A DNA stretch of 64,000 nucleotides from assembly GCF_000011065.1 (NCBI RefSeq), contig NC_004663.1:1116001-1180000 (forward strand), read 5' to 3'. A program made the position numbers and the translations under genes. The notes under the pieces were generated by a model. The model was given only the letters and a program-made list of their open reading frames with translations, was not told where the DNA came from and searched no databases. Below, one piece after another: positions 28,685-35,296 of this stretch. How positions within the stretch are numbered: the stretch's first letter is position 1; every line of letters starts with the position of its first letter. Source of the DNA: Bacteroides thetaiotaomicron VPI-5482. Its GTDB lineage: Bacteria; Bacteroidota; Bacteroidia; Bacteroidales; Bacteroidaceae.

Positions 28685-28790
28685 AGCGGTAAGCGAGACT
28701 CGAACTCGTGACCCTTAGCTTGGGAAGCTAGTGCTCTCTAAAGCCTTCAAAGCCTTCGGCTTCGCAGGCAACCAACTGAGCTATAATCGC
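28685..28790 (-). pseudogene. Degenerate tRNA-Gly(CCC) with 32-base D-loop insertion (left attachment site)
   Basis: The minus strand shows the anticodon arm with CCC, T arm and 3' acceptor half almost as in the intact tRNA-Gly. The acceptor stem has two mismatches (5' GCGATTA against 3' TTACCGC). About 32 extra bases sit in the D loop after GCTCAGTTGGTT and contain an AAGCC-GAA-GGCTT hairpin and repeated AAGCCTTC units. It is probably an attachment-site remnant rather than a working tRNA. A TACCTTTG box at 28922-28929 faces it. Confidence 0.75.
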
Positions 28791-28833
28791 TTATAATAGT
28801 TATCTTTAATAACAGATTTCCTTATAGAATCTA

Positions 28834-28856
28834 TGGTTGAACTCTTGGTTGAACTT
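28834..28856 (+). repeat. Left integrase arm-type sites (two GGTTGAACT)
   Basis: Two direct copies of GGTTGAACT (28835-28843 and 28847-28855) form a 23-base block that is identical to 47355-47377 at the other end. Tandem short repeats flanking the core on both sides are typical arm-binding sites of tyrosine integrases. Confidence 0.75.
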
Positions 28857-28952
28857 CTAAGTTAAATCCAAGAATGGTTAATAATTTAATTAATAATCTC
28901 TTTGCGGACTTCATCCACGTTGCAAAGGTAATGAATTATACTTATAATGCAA

Positions 28953-28970
28953 CTATTCAACCTTTCATAG
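28953..28970 (+). repeat. 18-base direct repeat, copy 1
   Basis: CTATTCAACCTTTCATAG occurs here and again, perfectly, at 38445-38462, with weaker similarity downstream (GGGTAT). The core TTCAACC is the inverse of the arm-site motif GGTTGAA, so it may be a further protein-binding site. The surrounding 28791-29129 holds arm sites and an apparent promoter but no convincing gene. Confidence 0.6.
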
Positions 28971-29129
28971 ATAGGGGTATTATATTAATATATTCTGCAA
29001 TAAAAGGTAGTATTGATAATGCAAAGAAACTAATTCATATTGGCTTAATGTCTGACTCTCTGTTTACAGGCTGATTAGATACATTTTATAATATGTCTGT
29101 TATACCTTGCTTTAACACTGATAGATTAA

Positions 29130-29774
29130 TTATAATTGTTTATCAAGATAAGCCTTTAGAGCTGTACCTAACTTCTCTTCATCTTGGACTTGGTCGCTTT
29201 TAAGCATTTCGAAGGTTATATAAGTTCTATTCTCTATAATCTTATCGCTAATCTCACTACCTAATGTGACACCATTGGGGCATACACTAAAAATACTGTT
29301 CGCATATTTATCATTATTTACCCGATTAAACCGTGAGGTTGCATTGGTCTTAAAGAAGTCAAACATTGTTTGTAATTTAGGTTTGGATATATCCTTTAGT
29401 TTCCGTTCTCTATATCTGTCAAATAAGTGGGGTGTGTAAAAGCTGAATTCATCGAAATTATCTCCTGCTATCATTACTGCATATAAACCTTCAGATTTGT
29501 AATAATACATATATAAAACAAATATAAGTCCATTTCTCTTATAATCAGCCCAACCTTTACTGACAAACTGTATTACGCAGTTATTTCCTCTAGGGCTAGT
29601 AAATTCTATAGGTTTGAAGCGTATCCATTTATCAGTTTTACCCTCTTTAAGTATATAGCGTCTATACTTATTAGCCATTCCAAAACAGTCGGTTATCTTG
29701 TGTCTAATACTTCTTTCCCAATCCTTCTTAAATTCATCGGCAATCTCTTGGTACGTCATTGTTTCTACTATCAT
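29130..29774 (-). CDS. Hypothetical protein of the element (214 aa)
   Basis: This soluble protein is not recognised. It has a region rich in aromatic and basic residues, with the motif TPHLFDRYRERK near residue 115, a pattern also seen in uncharacterised Bacteroidetes proteins. No membrane segment or catalytic signature is clear. It is the leftmost real gene of the element, runs towards the left end, and has an exact TACCTTTG promoter box 52 bases upstream. Confidence 0.75.
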   Translation of the reverse strand: MIVETMTYQEIADEFKKDWERSIRHKITDCFGMANKYRRYILKEGKTDKWIRFKPIEFTSPRGNNCVIQFVSKGWADYKRNGLIFVLYMYYYKSEGLYAVMIAGDNFDEFSFYTPHLFDRYRERKLKDISKPKLQTMFDFFKTNATSRFNRVNNDKYANSIFSVCPNGVTLGSEISDKIIENRTYITFEMLKSDQVQDEEKLGTALKAYLDKQL

Positions 29775-29825
29775 ATCGAAATGTTTATATGTTAATACTT
29801 AATTAATAATATCATACGATTATTA

Positions 29826-29833
29826 CAAAGGTA
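29826..29833 (-). promoter_or_regulatory. Putative -7 box for the 214-aa element gene
   Basis: TACCTTTG on the minus strand matches TAnnTTTG, 52 bases upstream of the start at 29774. No clear -33 TTTG is present. The stretch between 29834 and 30033 has only a short open remnant without a start codon. Confidence 0.45.
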
Positions 29834-30033
29834 AGAATAATTCATTAATTCTAGTTTATTATACGAAACATAGAACAGTAAACATCTCTTTAATTGCAGT
29901 GCCCGATAGCTGAATTATATAAAATTTAATGCCATTTGTATTTCTACTTTTATATCCTCAAATATTATTGGAGTATTATGTTTCTTAGTATCATTACTTT
30001 CAGATGATTCTTCAAATGTTGCCTATTCTTGAC

Positions 30034-30313
30034 TTATATCCTACGTTTCTTAGCATATCCTAGATTATAGAACTTCTTAAACATCTCCCAAATGTAGCCA
30101 ATAAATCCAATTATGATGAATGGTAGGAAAGGCAGAAGAAGGCTACTCCAACCATAGCCCAACACACAACCCTACAATTACGCCTATGACATATAAGGCT
30201 GTTATAATTCCGCAACCTATCATTACCCCTCTTCCTCCTGCCGTTGCGTATTTAATTGGAGCATTAGGGGTAAAGAAATCTGGTTCTTTATTCTCTGATT
30301 GATTATTATTCAT
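30034..30313 (-). pseudogene. Small two-helix membrane protein gene, apparently frameshifted
   Basis: From the ATG at 30311-30313 the frame gives a soluble N-terminus (MNNNQSENKEPDFFTPN) and a first membrane helix (VMIGCGIITALYVIGVIVG) and stops at 30143-30145. In another frame, open from just upstream of that stop to 30034, a second helix and basic tail follow (LLLPFLPFIIIGFIGYIWEM, then KKFYNLGYAKKRRI). Joined, they make a normal two-span protein of about 90 residues. A frameshift near 30150-30165 is the likeliest reading; two separate peptides or programmed frameshifting remain possible. Confidence 0.6.
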
Positions 30314-30388
30314 ATTAGTTTATTTATAGTTACGAGATATTAGTTTAATTCTTATCTTTGTAGTAGAACTTCATAAAAGCTGCTAGTT

Positions 30389-30760
30389 ATGGGTGTTTTA
30401 TTGGTTACAGGAATTTTGAAGGAGATAACATGTTTACAAGCTGTTGCTGATGATGAAGCGTGTAAATATGGTTACGAGTCGTGGATAGCCTACTGTTATA
30501 AAACCAATATATTTACAAGATTCATTACTATATGCCCTTGCTGTAAGAAGTCATTTACTAATGACAACCCTGCTGTTGGTGGACATGTACTTGCTGAATA
30601 TGGACGCCTAAATACAGAAGGTAGATTTGGTTATACCAAGTGTGTTACTCCTATCTGTAAGAAGTGTAATGACCGTTTTAAGAACAATCAAGCTTGGAAA
30701 GTATTTAAAGTCCGTGGTTATCATTTATGTCAAGTACCTAATAAGCCACCTAAACGGTAA
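30389..30760 (+). CDS. HNH-like zinc-ribbon protein, copy 1
   Basis: This 123-residue protein has two CxxC pairs: CPCCKK near residue 50 and PICKKCNDRF near residue 90. Between them lies VGGHVLAEY. The CxxC-(GGH)-CxxCN arrangement resembles the treble-clef HNH nuclease fold, with His as general base and Asn in the second knuckle, but a third metal ligand His is not obvious, so activity is uncertain. A paralogue with the same motifs lies at 32954-33313. It is one of the few rightward genes in this part of the element. Confidence 0.7.
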   Translation: MGVLLVTGILKEITCLQAVADDEACKYGYESWIAYCYKTNIFTRFITICPCCKKSFTNDNPAVGGHVLAEYGRLNTEGRFGYTKCVTPICKKCNDRFKNNQAWKVFKVRGYHLCQVPNKPPKR

Positions 30761-30869
30761 ACTTTAACATCAAAGAATATATCTTAATGATTAAATCTAA
30801 TAGAACAAGAATATAGCTCGATTTCTTGTGAAGTTACTGATTATTAATCTATTAAACCAATGAATCATG

Positions 30870-31049
30870 TTAAAGTAAGTTACCGTTACATTTCTTGAAT
30901 ATCTCTTCAATCAGCTTCATAGATTCTTCTGACCTCATAGGGTCAGGAATTACTTCTCTAGAGTCTTTGATACGTTGCAATTCCGCCCTGTACTCTAACT
31001 TCTGCTTCTTAATATTAAGATAGCTCCATTTTACTCTTTTAATGTTCAT
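30870..31049 (-). CDS. Hypothetical 59-aa protein
   Basis: The frame reads MNIKRVKWSYLNIKKQKLEY... and ends KKCNGNLL. It is short, highly charged and predicted helical (coiled-coil-like between residues 10 and 30). It lies 18 bases after the next leftward gene and converges with the HNH-like gene. Function unknown. Confidence 0.55.
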   Translation of the reverse strand: MNIKRVKWSYLNIKKQKLEYRAELQRIKDSREVIPDPMRSEESMKLIEEIFKKCNGNLL

Positions 31050-31067
31050 AATTTACTATATCCTAAT

Positions 31068-31253
31068 TCATTTAAAGTATAATATATTTAATGGTCCTAA
31101 CAATATCATTTTAGCTATAGGATAACTTCTACCTTCCCATGTAATCTTGGTAGATTCTTTAACAAAGAAAGTGTAGTCTATTAAAAGTACACTTGATACA
31201 GCTATATGTATTATCAAATACCATTTAACAATCTTGATAATTTTATTCTTCAT
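31068..31253 (-). CDS. Small membrane protein (61 aa)
   Basis: One clear hydrophobic helix near the N-terminus (WYLIIHIAVSSVLLIDYTFF) is followed by a polar loop and a second weakly hydrophobic stretch (IAKMILLGPLNILYF). The start overlaps the preceding gene's stop by 4 bases, so the two are coupled. Function unknown. Confidence 0.6.
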   Translation of the reverse strand: MKNKIIKIVKWYLIIHIAVSSVLLIDYTFFVKESTKITWEGRSYPIAKMILLGPLNILYFK

Positions 31254-31534
31254 TTGGTTTTAGGTATAAATATCTCCTTACCATTCTCATCGTATTCTAC
31301 ATAACAATCAGTAAGTCCTTCTATGATGTAATCTCTTATAATGCCTAGATGTTTATCTACTTGTTTAGTTATATATTCAGCATTGTGTCCTGCTCCGAAC
31401 TTCTCTTCTCCTACTACATTAACAATAATCTTATTATCTTCATTCATGTAGATAGGTCTGCACTGGTTACAAATAATGTTGATACCTTCATTTACACAAT
31501 CATCATTGCCAATAGTTATTACTAACGTTGCCAT
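31250..31534 (-). CDS. Small acidic protein with FGxG motif, copy 1
   Basis: This protein of about 94 residues starts at MATLVITIGND (a second in-frame ATG lies at 31540). The central segment VVGEEKFGAGHNAEYITKQVD and the following helix KHLGIIRDYIIEGL are closely matched by the protein at 33490-33741 (IAGNENFGGG...YLDTIRDFIIEGL), so they are paralogues. Each lies two genes beyond an HNH-like gene. No known function. Confidence 0.65.
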   Translation of the reverse strand: MATLVITIGNDDCVNEGINIICNQCRPIYMNEDNKIIVNVVGEEKFGAGHNAEYITKQVDKHLGIIRDYIIEGLTDCYVEYDENGKEIFIPKTK

Positions 31535-31612
31535 AATCATTTAAGGTTTATAGTTATACTTTCCATAATGTAAAATTACTCTTTATTAGAGGATTAAACT
31601 AGCGTAAGAATG

Positions 31613-31837
31613 TTAAGTATTGTTGCTGAATTGTTCATCTGCTTGTTCGTCTTCTTTAGTAGATTCTACATCTTCCATAGAATCAAACCAATCTTCCCAG
31701 TCTTCCCATGTACAGAACGTATCTGCTATTATTACTTCTCCAGTTTCTAAATTTGTGTCATAACGTCTAGAAGGAGATACACATTCATGTTTCCATTTAC
31801 CTATTATCTCCACATAAGGACCTTTCTTCTTTGCCAT
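31613..31837 (-). CDS. Small acidic protein with DEQADE tail
   Basis: This 74-residue protein has a basic start (MAKKKGPYVEIIGKWKHECV) and a strongly acidic Trp-rich C-terminal half (CTWEDWEDWFDSMEDVES), ending in DEQADEQFSNNT. The DEQADE tail recurs in the 32133-32294 frame and, as DEQEDE, at 32598. Such compact acidic proteins could mimic DNA, but that is a guess. Confidence 0.6.
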   Translation of the reverse strand: MAKKKGPYVEIIGKWKHECVSPSRRYDTNLETGEVIIADTFCTWEDWEDWFDSMEDVESTKEDEQADEQFSNNT

Positions 31838-31839
31838 AA

Positions 31840-31905
31840 TTATTTATTGTTATTATTCATAATCATAGGAGCTGTTGTACCAAATCCATACTTATTAAAC
31901 TTCTC
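31840..31905 (-). pseudogene. Decayed copy of the KFNKYGFGT mini-ORF
   Basis: The minus strand encodes EKFNKYGFGTTAPM before a stop at 31840, matching the 27-codon mini-ORF at 32803-32886 (RRFNKYGFGTAVGVP). Relative to that copy one base is missing right after the ATGAGAAG start, so this one is out of frame with its ATG. Confidence 0.5.
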
Positions 31906-31925
31906 ATAAATTCTTCTTATTAATA

Positions 31926-32099
31926 TCAGAAAGCCATTGGACCGTGAGGCATATTTCTAAGCTCCTCTAAGCTATTAACTCCAAACATTCTACATAGTTC
32001 CTCTAAAGTGGGTATGTATATATCATCAGTGAAGCTATCTACACAAATACCCAACTCTTCCATGATGTCCATTATCTCACTTGCTGTCATTGTTTCCAT
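31926..32099 (-). CDS. Hypothetical 57-aa acidic protein
   Basis: The frame reads METMTASEIMDIMEELGICV... and ends NMPHGPMAF. It is acidic, helical and lacks membrane segments. It is in line with the neighbouring leftward mini-genes. Function unknown. Confidence 0.55.
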   Translation of the reverse strand: METMTASEIMDIMEELGICVDSFTDDIYIPTLEELCRMFGVNSLEELRNMPHGPMAF

Positions 32100-32132
32100 A
32101 CATCCAATACTCTGCTGTTATCATATTCATAG

Positions 32133-32294
32133 TTATTCATCTGCCTGTTCATCTAGCATATCATCATCTTCCTCTCACTCTATAAATGCCAAAAGCTCAC
32201 CTGTCTTGGCATCTCTTATATATCTAATTCCAGGAGCTACATATTCAGTAACTACCTCTTTATCACCCCACCATGGTACAAATGTGTTACTCAT
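32133..32294 (-). pseudogene. Small acidic protein gene interrupted by in-frame TGA
   Basis: From ATG 32294 the frame gives MSNTFVPWWGDKEVVTEYVA... to residue 39 (LLAFIE), then TGA at 32175-32177. It continues in frame as EEDDDMLDEQADE to a TAA at 32133. The continuation carries the same acidic DEQADE tail as intact neighbours, which argues that the TGA is a nonsense mutation or is read through. Confidence 0.55.
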
Positions 32295-32322
32295 TATCAT
32301 AATTCATTCTTATTAATATAGG

Positions 32323-32574
32323 TTAGAAACTCATATCTGTAACTTCATCTGTACTTCCAAACTCTCCTTTACAATTATACAATTCCTTTATTTCTTCATC
32401 AGTACGTATAATACCAGTTTCATTAAGGAGTTGGAAATTACCATAATTCTCGTAAATTGGTTTAGTAAGCTCTATATCTTCATCTCTCATATCACTAAAG
32501 TCAGTAACGTACTCTACTAACTTTTTACTTGGGTCACTAAATCTGTTAGCAACTTCTTCGTCTTTATTTATCAT
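32323..32574 (-). CDS. Small acidic protein (83 aa)
   Basis: This is a soluble acidic protein with the segment KKLVEYVTDFSDMRD, which resembles PLVKLTSYITDWSNLTD in the next gene (32598), so the two are probably distant paralogues. There is no membrane helix and no known domain. It is part of the leftward mini-gene series. Confidence 0.6.
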   Translation of the reverse strand: MINKDEEVANRFSDPSKKLVEYVTDFSDMRDEDIELTKPIYENYGNFQLLNETGIIRTDEEIKELYNCKGEFGSTDEVTDMSF

Positions 32575-32597
32575 ATTAATTCATTTAAGGTTTATAG

Positions 32598-32816
32598 TTA
32601 TTCATCTTCCTGTTCGTCTAAATCACTTGAACCGTCTGTCAAATTACTCCAATCAGTGATATATGACGTCAATTTAACTAATGGCTCTCCATTACTAATA
32701 CTAGCTTTGACATTAGCTTCCATTCGTTTCCATATATCTTCTAGTTCCTGCCACTCTTCTTCTGGAAGGTCTTCCGGTTTTATTACTGGATATTTTACTT
32801 CATCATTCATTGTCAT
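32598..32816 (-). CDS. Small acidic protein with DEQEDE tail (72 aa)
   Basis: The start chosen is MTMNDEVKYPVI at 32816; the longer frame to 32867 runs through the mini-ORF region and is unlikely. The body is acidic and helical (EEEWQELEDIWKRMEANVKAS) and the C-terminus is SDLDEQEDE. Its first codons overlap the end of the 27-codon mini-ORF upstream by 14 bases, suggesting translational coupling. Confidence 0.6.
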   Translation of the reverse strand: MTMNDEVKYPVIKPEDLPEEEWQELEDIWKRMEANVKASISNGEPLVKLTSYITDWSNLTDGSSDLDEQEDE

Positions 32817-32886
32817 AATTGTTAATAGTAGCCGCAGTAGGAACTCCAACTGCTGTACCAAATCCATACTTGTTAAATCTTCTCAT
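32803..32886 (-). CDS. 27-residue mini-ORF (possible leader peptide)
   Basis: ATG at 32884-32886 begins MRRFNKYGFGTAVGVPTAAT and stops at 32803-32805, overlapping the start of the next gene. A second, broken copy lies at 31840-31905 in the same relative setting. Conservation of KYGFGT in two places suggests that the peptide, or the RNA encoding it, matters. Confidence 0.4.
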   Translation of the reverse strand: MRRFNKYGFGTAVGVPTAATINNYDNE

Positions 32887-32953
32887 AAATTCATTCTTAT
32901 CCTTATTAATTACTATATTTGCAGTATTGTTTAACTTTAAATACTCAATAGAT

Positions 32954-33313
32954 ATGGCTAAGTTTATATTAAAACGTAAGCAATTTAAGTCTAGTACACT
33001 AATTACAGTTCGGAATGCCATAACTGGTAACAGTACAGTTCCAGATGATACTTGTCTTGATTATTATTTTAAAATTAAAGACTATCATCTTTCAGTTATG
33101 TTCTGCCCAAGTTGCCATAAACTTATGTTTCGTAAAAGAGTATTTCCTAATACAAGGGACAACAACATAATGGTAGGTGGACATGTGGAACTCGTATTCT
33201 TCCCACAGTTTAAATACATAATACCAATATGTAAAGAGTGTAATGATAAAAAGCAAAATCTACGACCGTTTAAAGTTGAATTAGACAGATTGTGTCGGGC
33301 TCCAAGAGAGTAG
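32954..33313 (+). CDS. HNH-like zinc-ribbon protein, copy 2
   Basis: This 119-residue protein starts at MAKFILKRKQFKS; the longer frame back to 32819 encodes only non-conserved sequence. It has CPSCHKLMF (near residue 51), VGGHVELVF (about 74) and PICKECNDKKQ (about 92), the same spacing as the protein at 30389-30760. This suggests a treble-clef HNH-type metal site. Its 3' end forms a hairpin shared with the converging gene. Nuclease activity is only an inference. Confidence 0.7.
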   Translation: MAKFILKRKQFKSSTLITVRNAITGNSTVPDDTCLDYYFKIKDYHLSVMFCPSCHKLMFRKRVFPNTRDNNIMVGGHVELVFFPQFKYIIPICKECNDKKQNLRPFKVELDRLCRAPRE

Positions 33314-33328
33314 GTATTAACCTACTCT
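33307..33328. terminator. Small hairpin at convergent stops
   Basis: AGAGTAGGT (33307-33315) pairs with ACCTACTCT (33320-33328) around a 4-base loop. It includes the stop codons of both convergent genes and probably ends both transcripts. Confidence 0.55.
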
Positions 33329-33483
33329 TTAGCCTCTATATTACTCTCTAAACATTCATCAAATACAGTATTAAGTACCTCATTTGCTTGTTCCTCTGTT
33401 ATTACGTCATTATTAACCATTTCATATAATAACATCGGTATTAGTTCTTCTGCCATTTCTACATTTAATTTATATCCTTCCAT
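33322..33483 (-). CDS. Hypothetical 53-aa acidic protein
   Basis: The frame reads MEGYKLNVEMAEELIPMLLY... and ends ESNIEAKE. It is a short helical acidic protein with no membrane span. It occupies the same position relative to the HNH-like copy 2 and the FGxG protein copy 2 as the genes at 30870-31253 do in the first cassette. Function unknown. Confidence 0.55.
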   Translation of the reverse strand: MEGYKLNVEMAEELIPMLLYEMVNNDVITEEQANEVLNTVFDECLESNIEAKE

Positions 33484-33489
33484 ATTAAT

Positions 33490-33741
33490 TCATTTAATAT
33501 TGCCTTTACTAATTAATCCTTCTATAATGAAGTCTCTTATTGTATCTAGATATTCATCTACTTGCTTCTCCACATACTCACGTGGAAATCCTCCTCCAAA
33601 GTTCTCATTACCTGCTATATTAATAGTATAGCTACATTCTCCATTATCTTCGTATGGTGGAAGTAAACGGTCCATTACAATTCTAAGAGACGCATCATAT
33701 ACTTCCAATACTACTTCACCGCTTTTAAATTCACGTTTCAT
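33490..33741 (-). CDS. Small acidic protein with FGxG motif, copy 2
   Basis: This is an 83-residue protein starting MKREFKSGEVVLEVYD; the longer frame to 33789 overlaps the preceding gene. NIAGNENFGGGFPREYVEKQ and the helix YLDTIRDFIIEGL match the copy at 31250-31534. It belongs to the duplicated HNH/FGxG cassette. Unknown function. Confidence 0.65.
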   Translation of the reverse strand: MKREFKSGEVVLEVYDASLRIVMDRLLPPYEDNGECSYTINIAGNENFGGGFPREYVEKQVDEYLDTIRDFIIEGLISKGNIK

Positions 33742-33752
33742 AATTCCAGTTA

Positions 33753-33899
33753 TTAATCCATTGCCTCCATTTCCATTAGTAATAACCACTTTAAATCTTC
33801 ATCTTCAAGCTTATCTATGAAGCCATAAGGGTCTTCCCAAAACTCCTCTTTGGGAATATTATATTCTTCTAATGTCCTATTCAGTGTCTTTAGTAACAT
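33753..33899 (-). CDS. Small EEFW-motif protein, copy 1 (48 aa)
   Basis: The frame MLLKTLNRTLEEYNIPKEEF... continues with WEDPYGFIDKLEDEDLK and ends MEAMD. An ATG at 33905 is also possible. The central EEFWxDPxxFIDKL pattern is shared with the 51-residue product of 34425-34580. Helical, acidic, unknown. Confidence 0.55.
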   Translation of the reverse strand: MLLKTLNRTLEEYNIPKEEFWEDPYGFIDKLEDEDLKWLLLMEMEAMD

Positions 33900-33935
33900 A
33901 ATCATTGGTTTTATTTAAAATTACCGGAGTGCCAA

Positions 33936-34400
33936 TCATAGTTGACCACTTCGATAACCATTACGTTCCTTATCTATAATGTGATACATCTTCTCAAATG
34001 TAATTTCTATCGCAGACATATCATAGCTCTTAATAACTCCTTCATTAGAAATTACTCTCACTTGTAACGTGTCTTTGTCTGATTTATGAGATGTTATGTG
34101 GTGAGTACGCTTCTTATCAAATTCTGGAGTAAATATATCTAATTCGTTTCTGAAATGGGAATTATTAATATAATCTACTATGTAGCTATAATCACTAATA
34201 GAATGGCATACTCCTATAACTTCTTGATTGCAGTATATAGACTTCTGATATTCAGCAAACATTATTTTAAAGCTATCTACAGTATATTCCTTATTCGCAT
34301 TATAGAACTTTATACGTGCAATACTTCCGTCTGATAAATCAGACAGTTTAGTCATTCTTCTTTGTGGTCTGCTTATCCACATTTCTTCCATTAAATCCAT
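33936..34400 (-). CDS. Hypothetical 154-aa protein
   Basis: This soluble mixed alpha/beta protein starts MDLMEEMWISRPQRR and carries the His-rich stretch THHITSHKSDKDT near residue 100. There are no clear catalytic motifs or membrane helices. It lies between the two EEFW mini-genes in the leftward series. Confidence 0.65.
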   Translation of the reverse strand: MDLMEEMWISRPQRRMTKLSDLSDGSIARIKFYNANKEYTVDSFKIMFAEYQKSIYCNQEVIGVCHSISDYSYIVDYINNSHFRNELDIFTPEFDKKRTHHITSHKSDKDTLQVRVISNEGVIKSYDMSAIEITFEKMYHIIDKERNGYRSGQL

Positions 34401-34424
34401 AAATTGTTCCTCCGATTTAATGTA

Positions 34425-34580
34425 TTATAATCCCATATAGAATGCTAGCATAAGCTTTGCTGCCTGATTGTCCAACTTGTCAATAAATGCTTTAGGGTCT
34501 TTCCAAAACTCCTCTCTTGATAATCCGTACTCATCTAGTACAGAATTAATCCCGTTTCTCCACTGTTCTGCTGTTATCAT
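34425..34580 (-). CDS. Small EEFW-motif protein, copy 2 (51 aa)
   Basis: The frame begins MITAEQWRNGINSVLDEYGL and continues SREEFWKDPKAFIDKLDNQ, ending AFYMGL. It is a paralogue of the 33753-33899 product. Unknown function. Confidence 0.55.
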   Translation of the reverse strand: MITAEQWRNGINSVLDEYGLSREEFWKDPKAFIDKLDNQAAKLMLAFYMGL

Positions 34581-34616
34581 ATTTGTTCATTTTAGATATA
34601 GTTATTCATCTCATAT

Positions 34617-34835
34617 CTAATCCTCATATATAATACCGTCAATTTCTGGTAAATATCCGTGTATAATACCTTCTGCTTCTTTTATGAGTACCTCTTCATA
34701 GCTAAAGTAGATAGACCTACGCATATAACCATGATTGTATCTTTCTACTAAGCTAGTGAGTAGTATTATTTCAGCTTTAGATACTTCTTTAGGATTTACA
34801 CCTAACTTTATTATTAAAGTCTCTACTGTCATCAT
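34617..34835 (-). CDS. Hypothetical 72-aa protein
   Basis: The start chosen is MMTVETLIIKLGVNPKEVSK, one base past the stop of the upstream gene; the longer frame to 34910 overlaps that gene entirely. It is helical, with no membrane segment and no known domain. Confidence 0.55.
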   Translation of the reverse strand: MMTVETLIIKLGVNPKEVSKAEIILLTSLVERYNHGYMRRSIYFSYEEVLIKEAEGIIHGYLPEIDGIIYED

Positions 34836-34836
34836 A

Positions 34837-35028
34837 TTAACAATTACTACTAGGTGGTATATAATCATCTGGTACATCATGCGGTTCACGTGGGTCTGAC
34901 TTCCATTCACTAATAGTTATCTCTGCTAATATGTCATTCACTCCTTCTTCTGTTAATTCCCCAGAATCACATTTAGCACAAAGCTCATCTATAAGCTCTA
35001 TGTATTCATTCATTGTTACCTTTCTCAT
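34837..35028 (-). CDS. Hypothetical 63-aa acidic protein
   Basis: It starts MRKVTMNEYIELIDELCAKC and ends with a Pro-rich tail DVPDDYIPPSSNC. It is acidic and probably helical at the N-terminus. Its stop abuts the start of the next leftward gene, indicating coupling. Confidence 0.6.
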   Translation of the reverse strand: MRKVTMNEYIELIDELCAKCDSGELTEEGVNDILAEITISEWKSDPREPHDVPDDYIPPSSNC

Positions 35029-35055
35029 AATTCATTCCTCCTATTAATGCTGTAC

Positions 35056-35292
35056 CTACTGCGTTCTACACCTTCTCAATACACGCCTTATAAGTAAATA
35101 GAATAGTAGTATAGTGATAGTAACTAATAGAACATCTTCTACTTGGCATAGTATATAATGTAATGTACCACCTTTAATTACTAGATTATAATATGCTCCA
35201 CATTTATATTCATACCACCAATAAGATAATACTGCTTGTATGCAACATTCTGCTACAACTAGTACCAATAATACAATTCTTACATTCCGCAT
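35056..35292 (-). CDS. Small two-span membrane protein (78 aa)
   Basis: Two hydrophobic helices (IVLLVLVVAECCIQAVLSYW and VLLVTITILLFYLLI) flank a short polar loop, with a basic C-terminus (RRVLRRCRTQ). It starts 4 bases after the ADP-ribosylglycohydrolase stop, so the two genes are likely co-translated. No known family. Confidence 0.65.
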   Translation of the reverse strand: MRNVRIVLLVLVVAECCIQAVLSYWWYEYKCGAYYNLVIKGGTLHYILCQVEDVLLVTITILLFYLLIRRVLRRCRTQ

Positions 35293-35296
35293 CTTA

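Noticed and set aside
28874..29074. Rightward 66-codon frame at the left end of the island
   Set aside because: It overlaps a TACCTTTG promoter box and the 18-base repeat, and its composition shows no coding features.
29937..30033. Open leftward stretch encoding acidic residues
   Set aside because: It has no start codon after the upstream stop; at best a decayed gene end.
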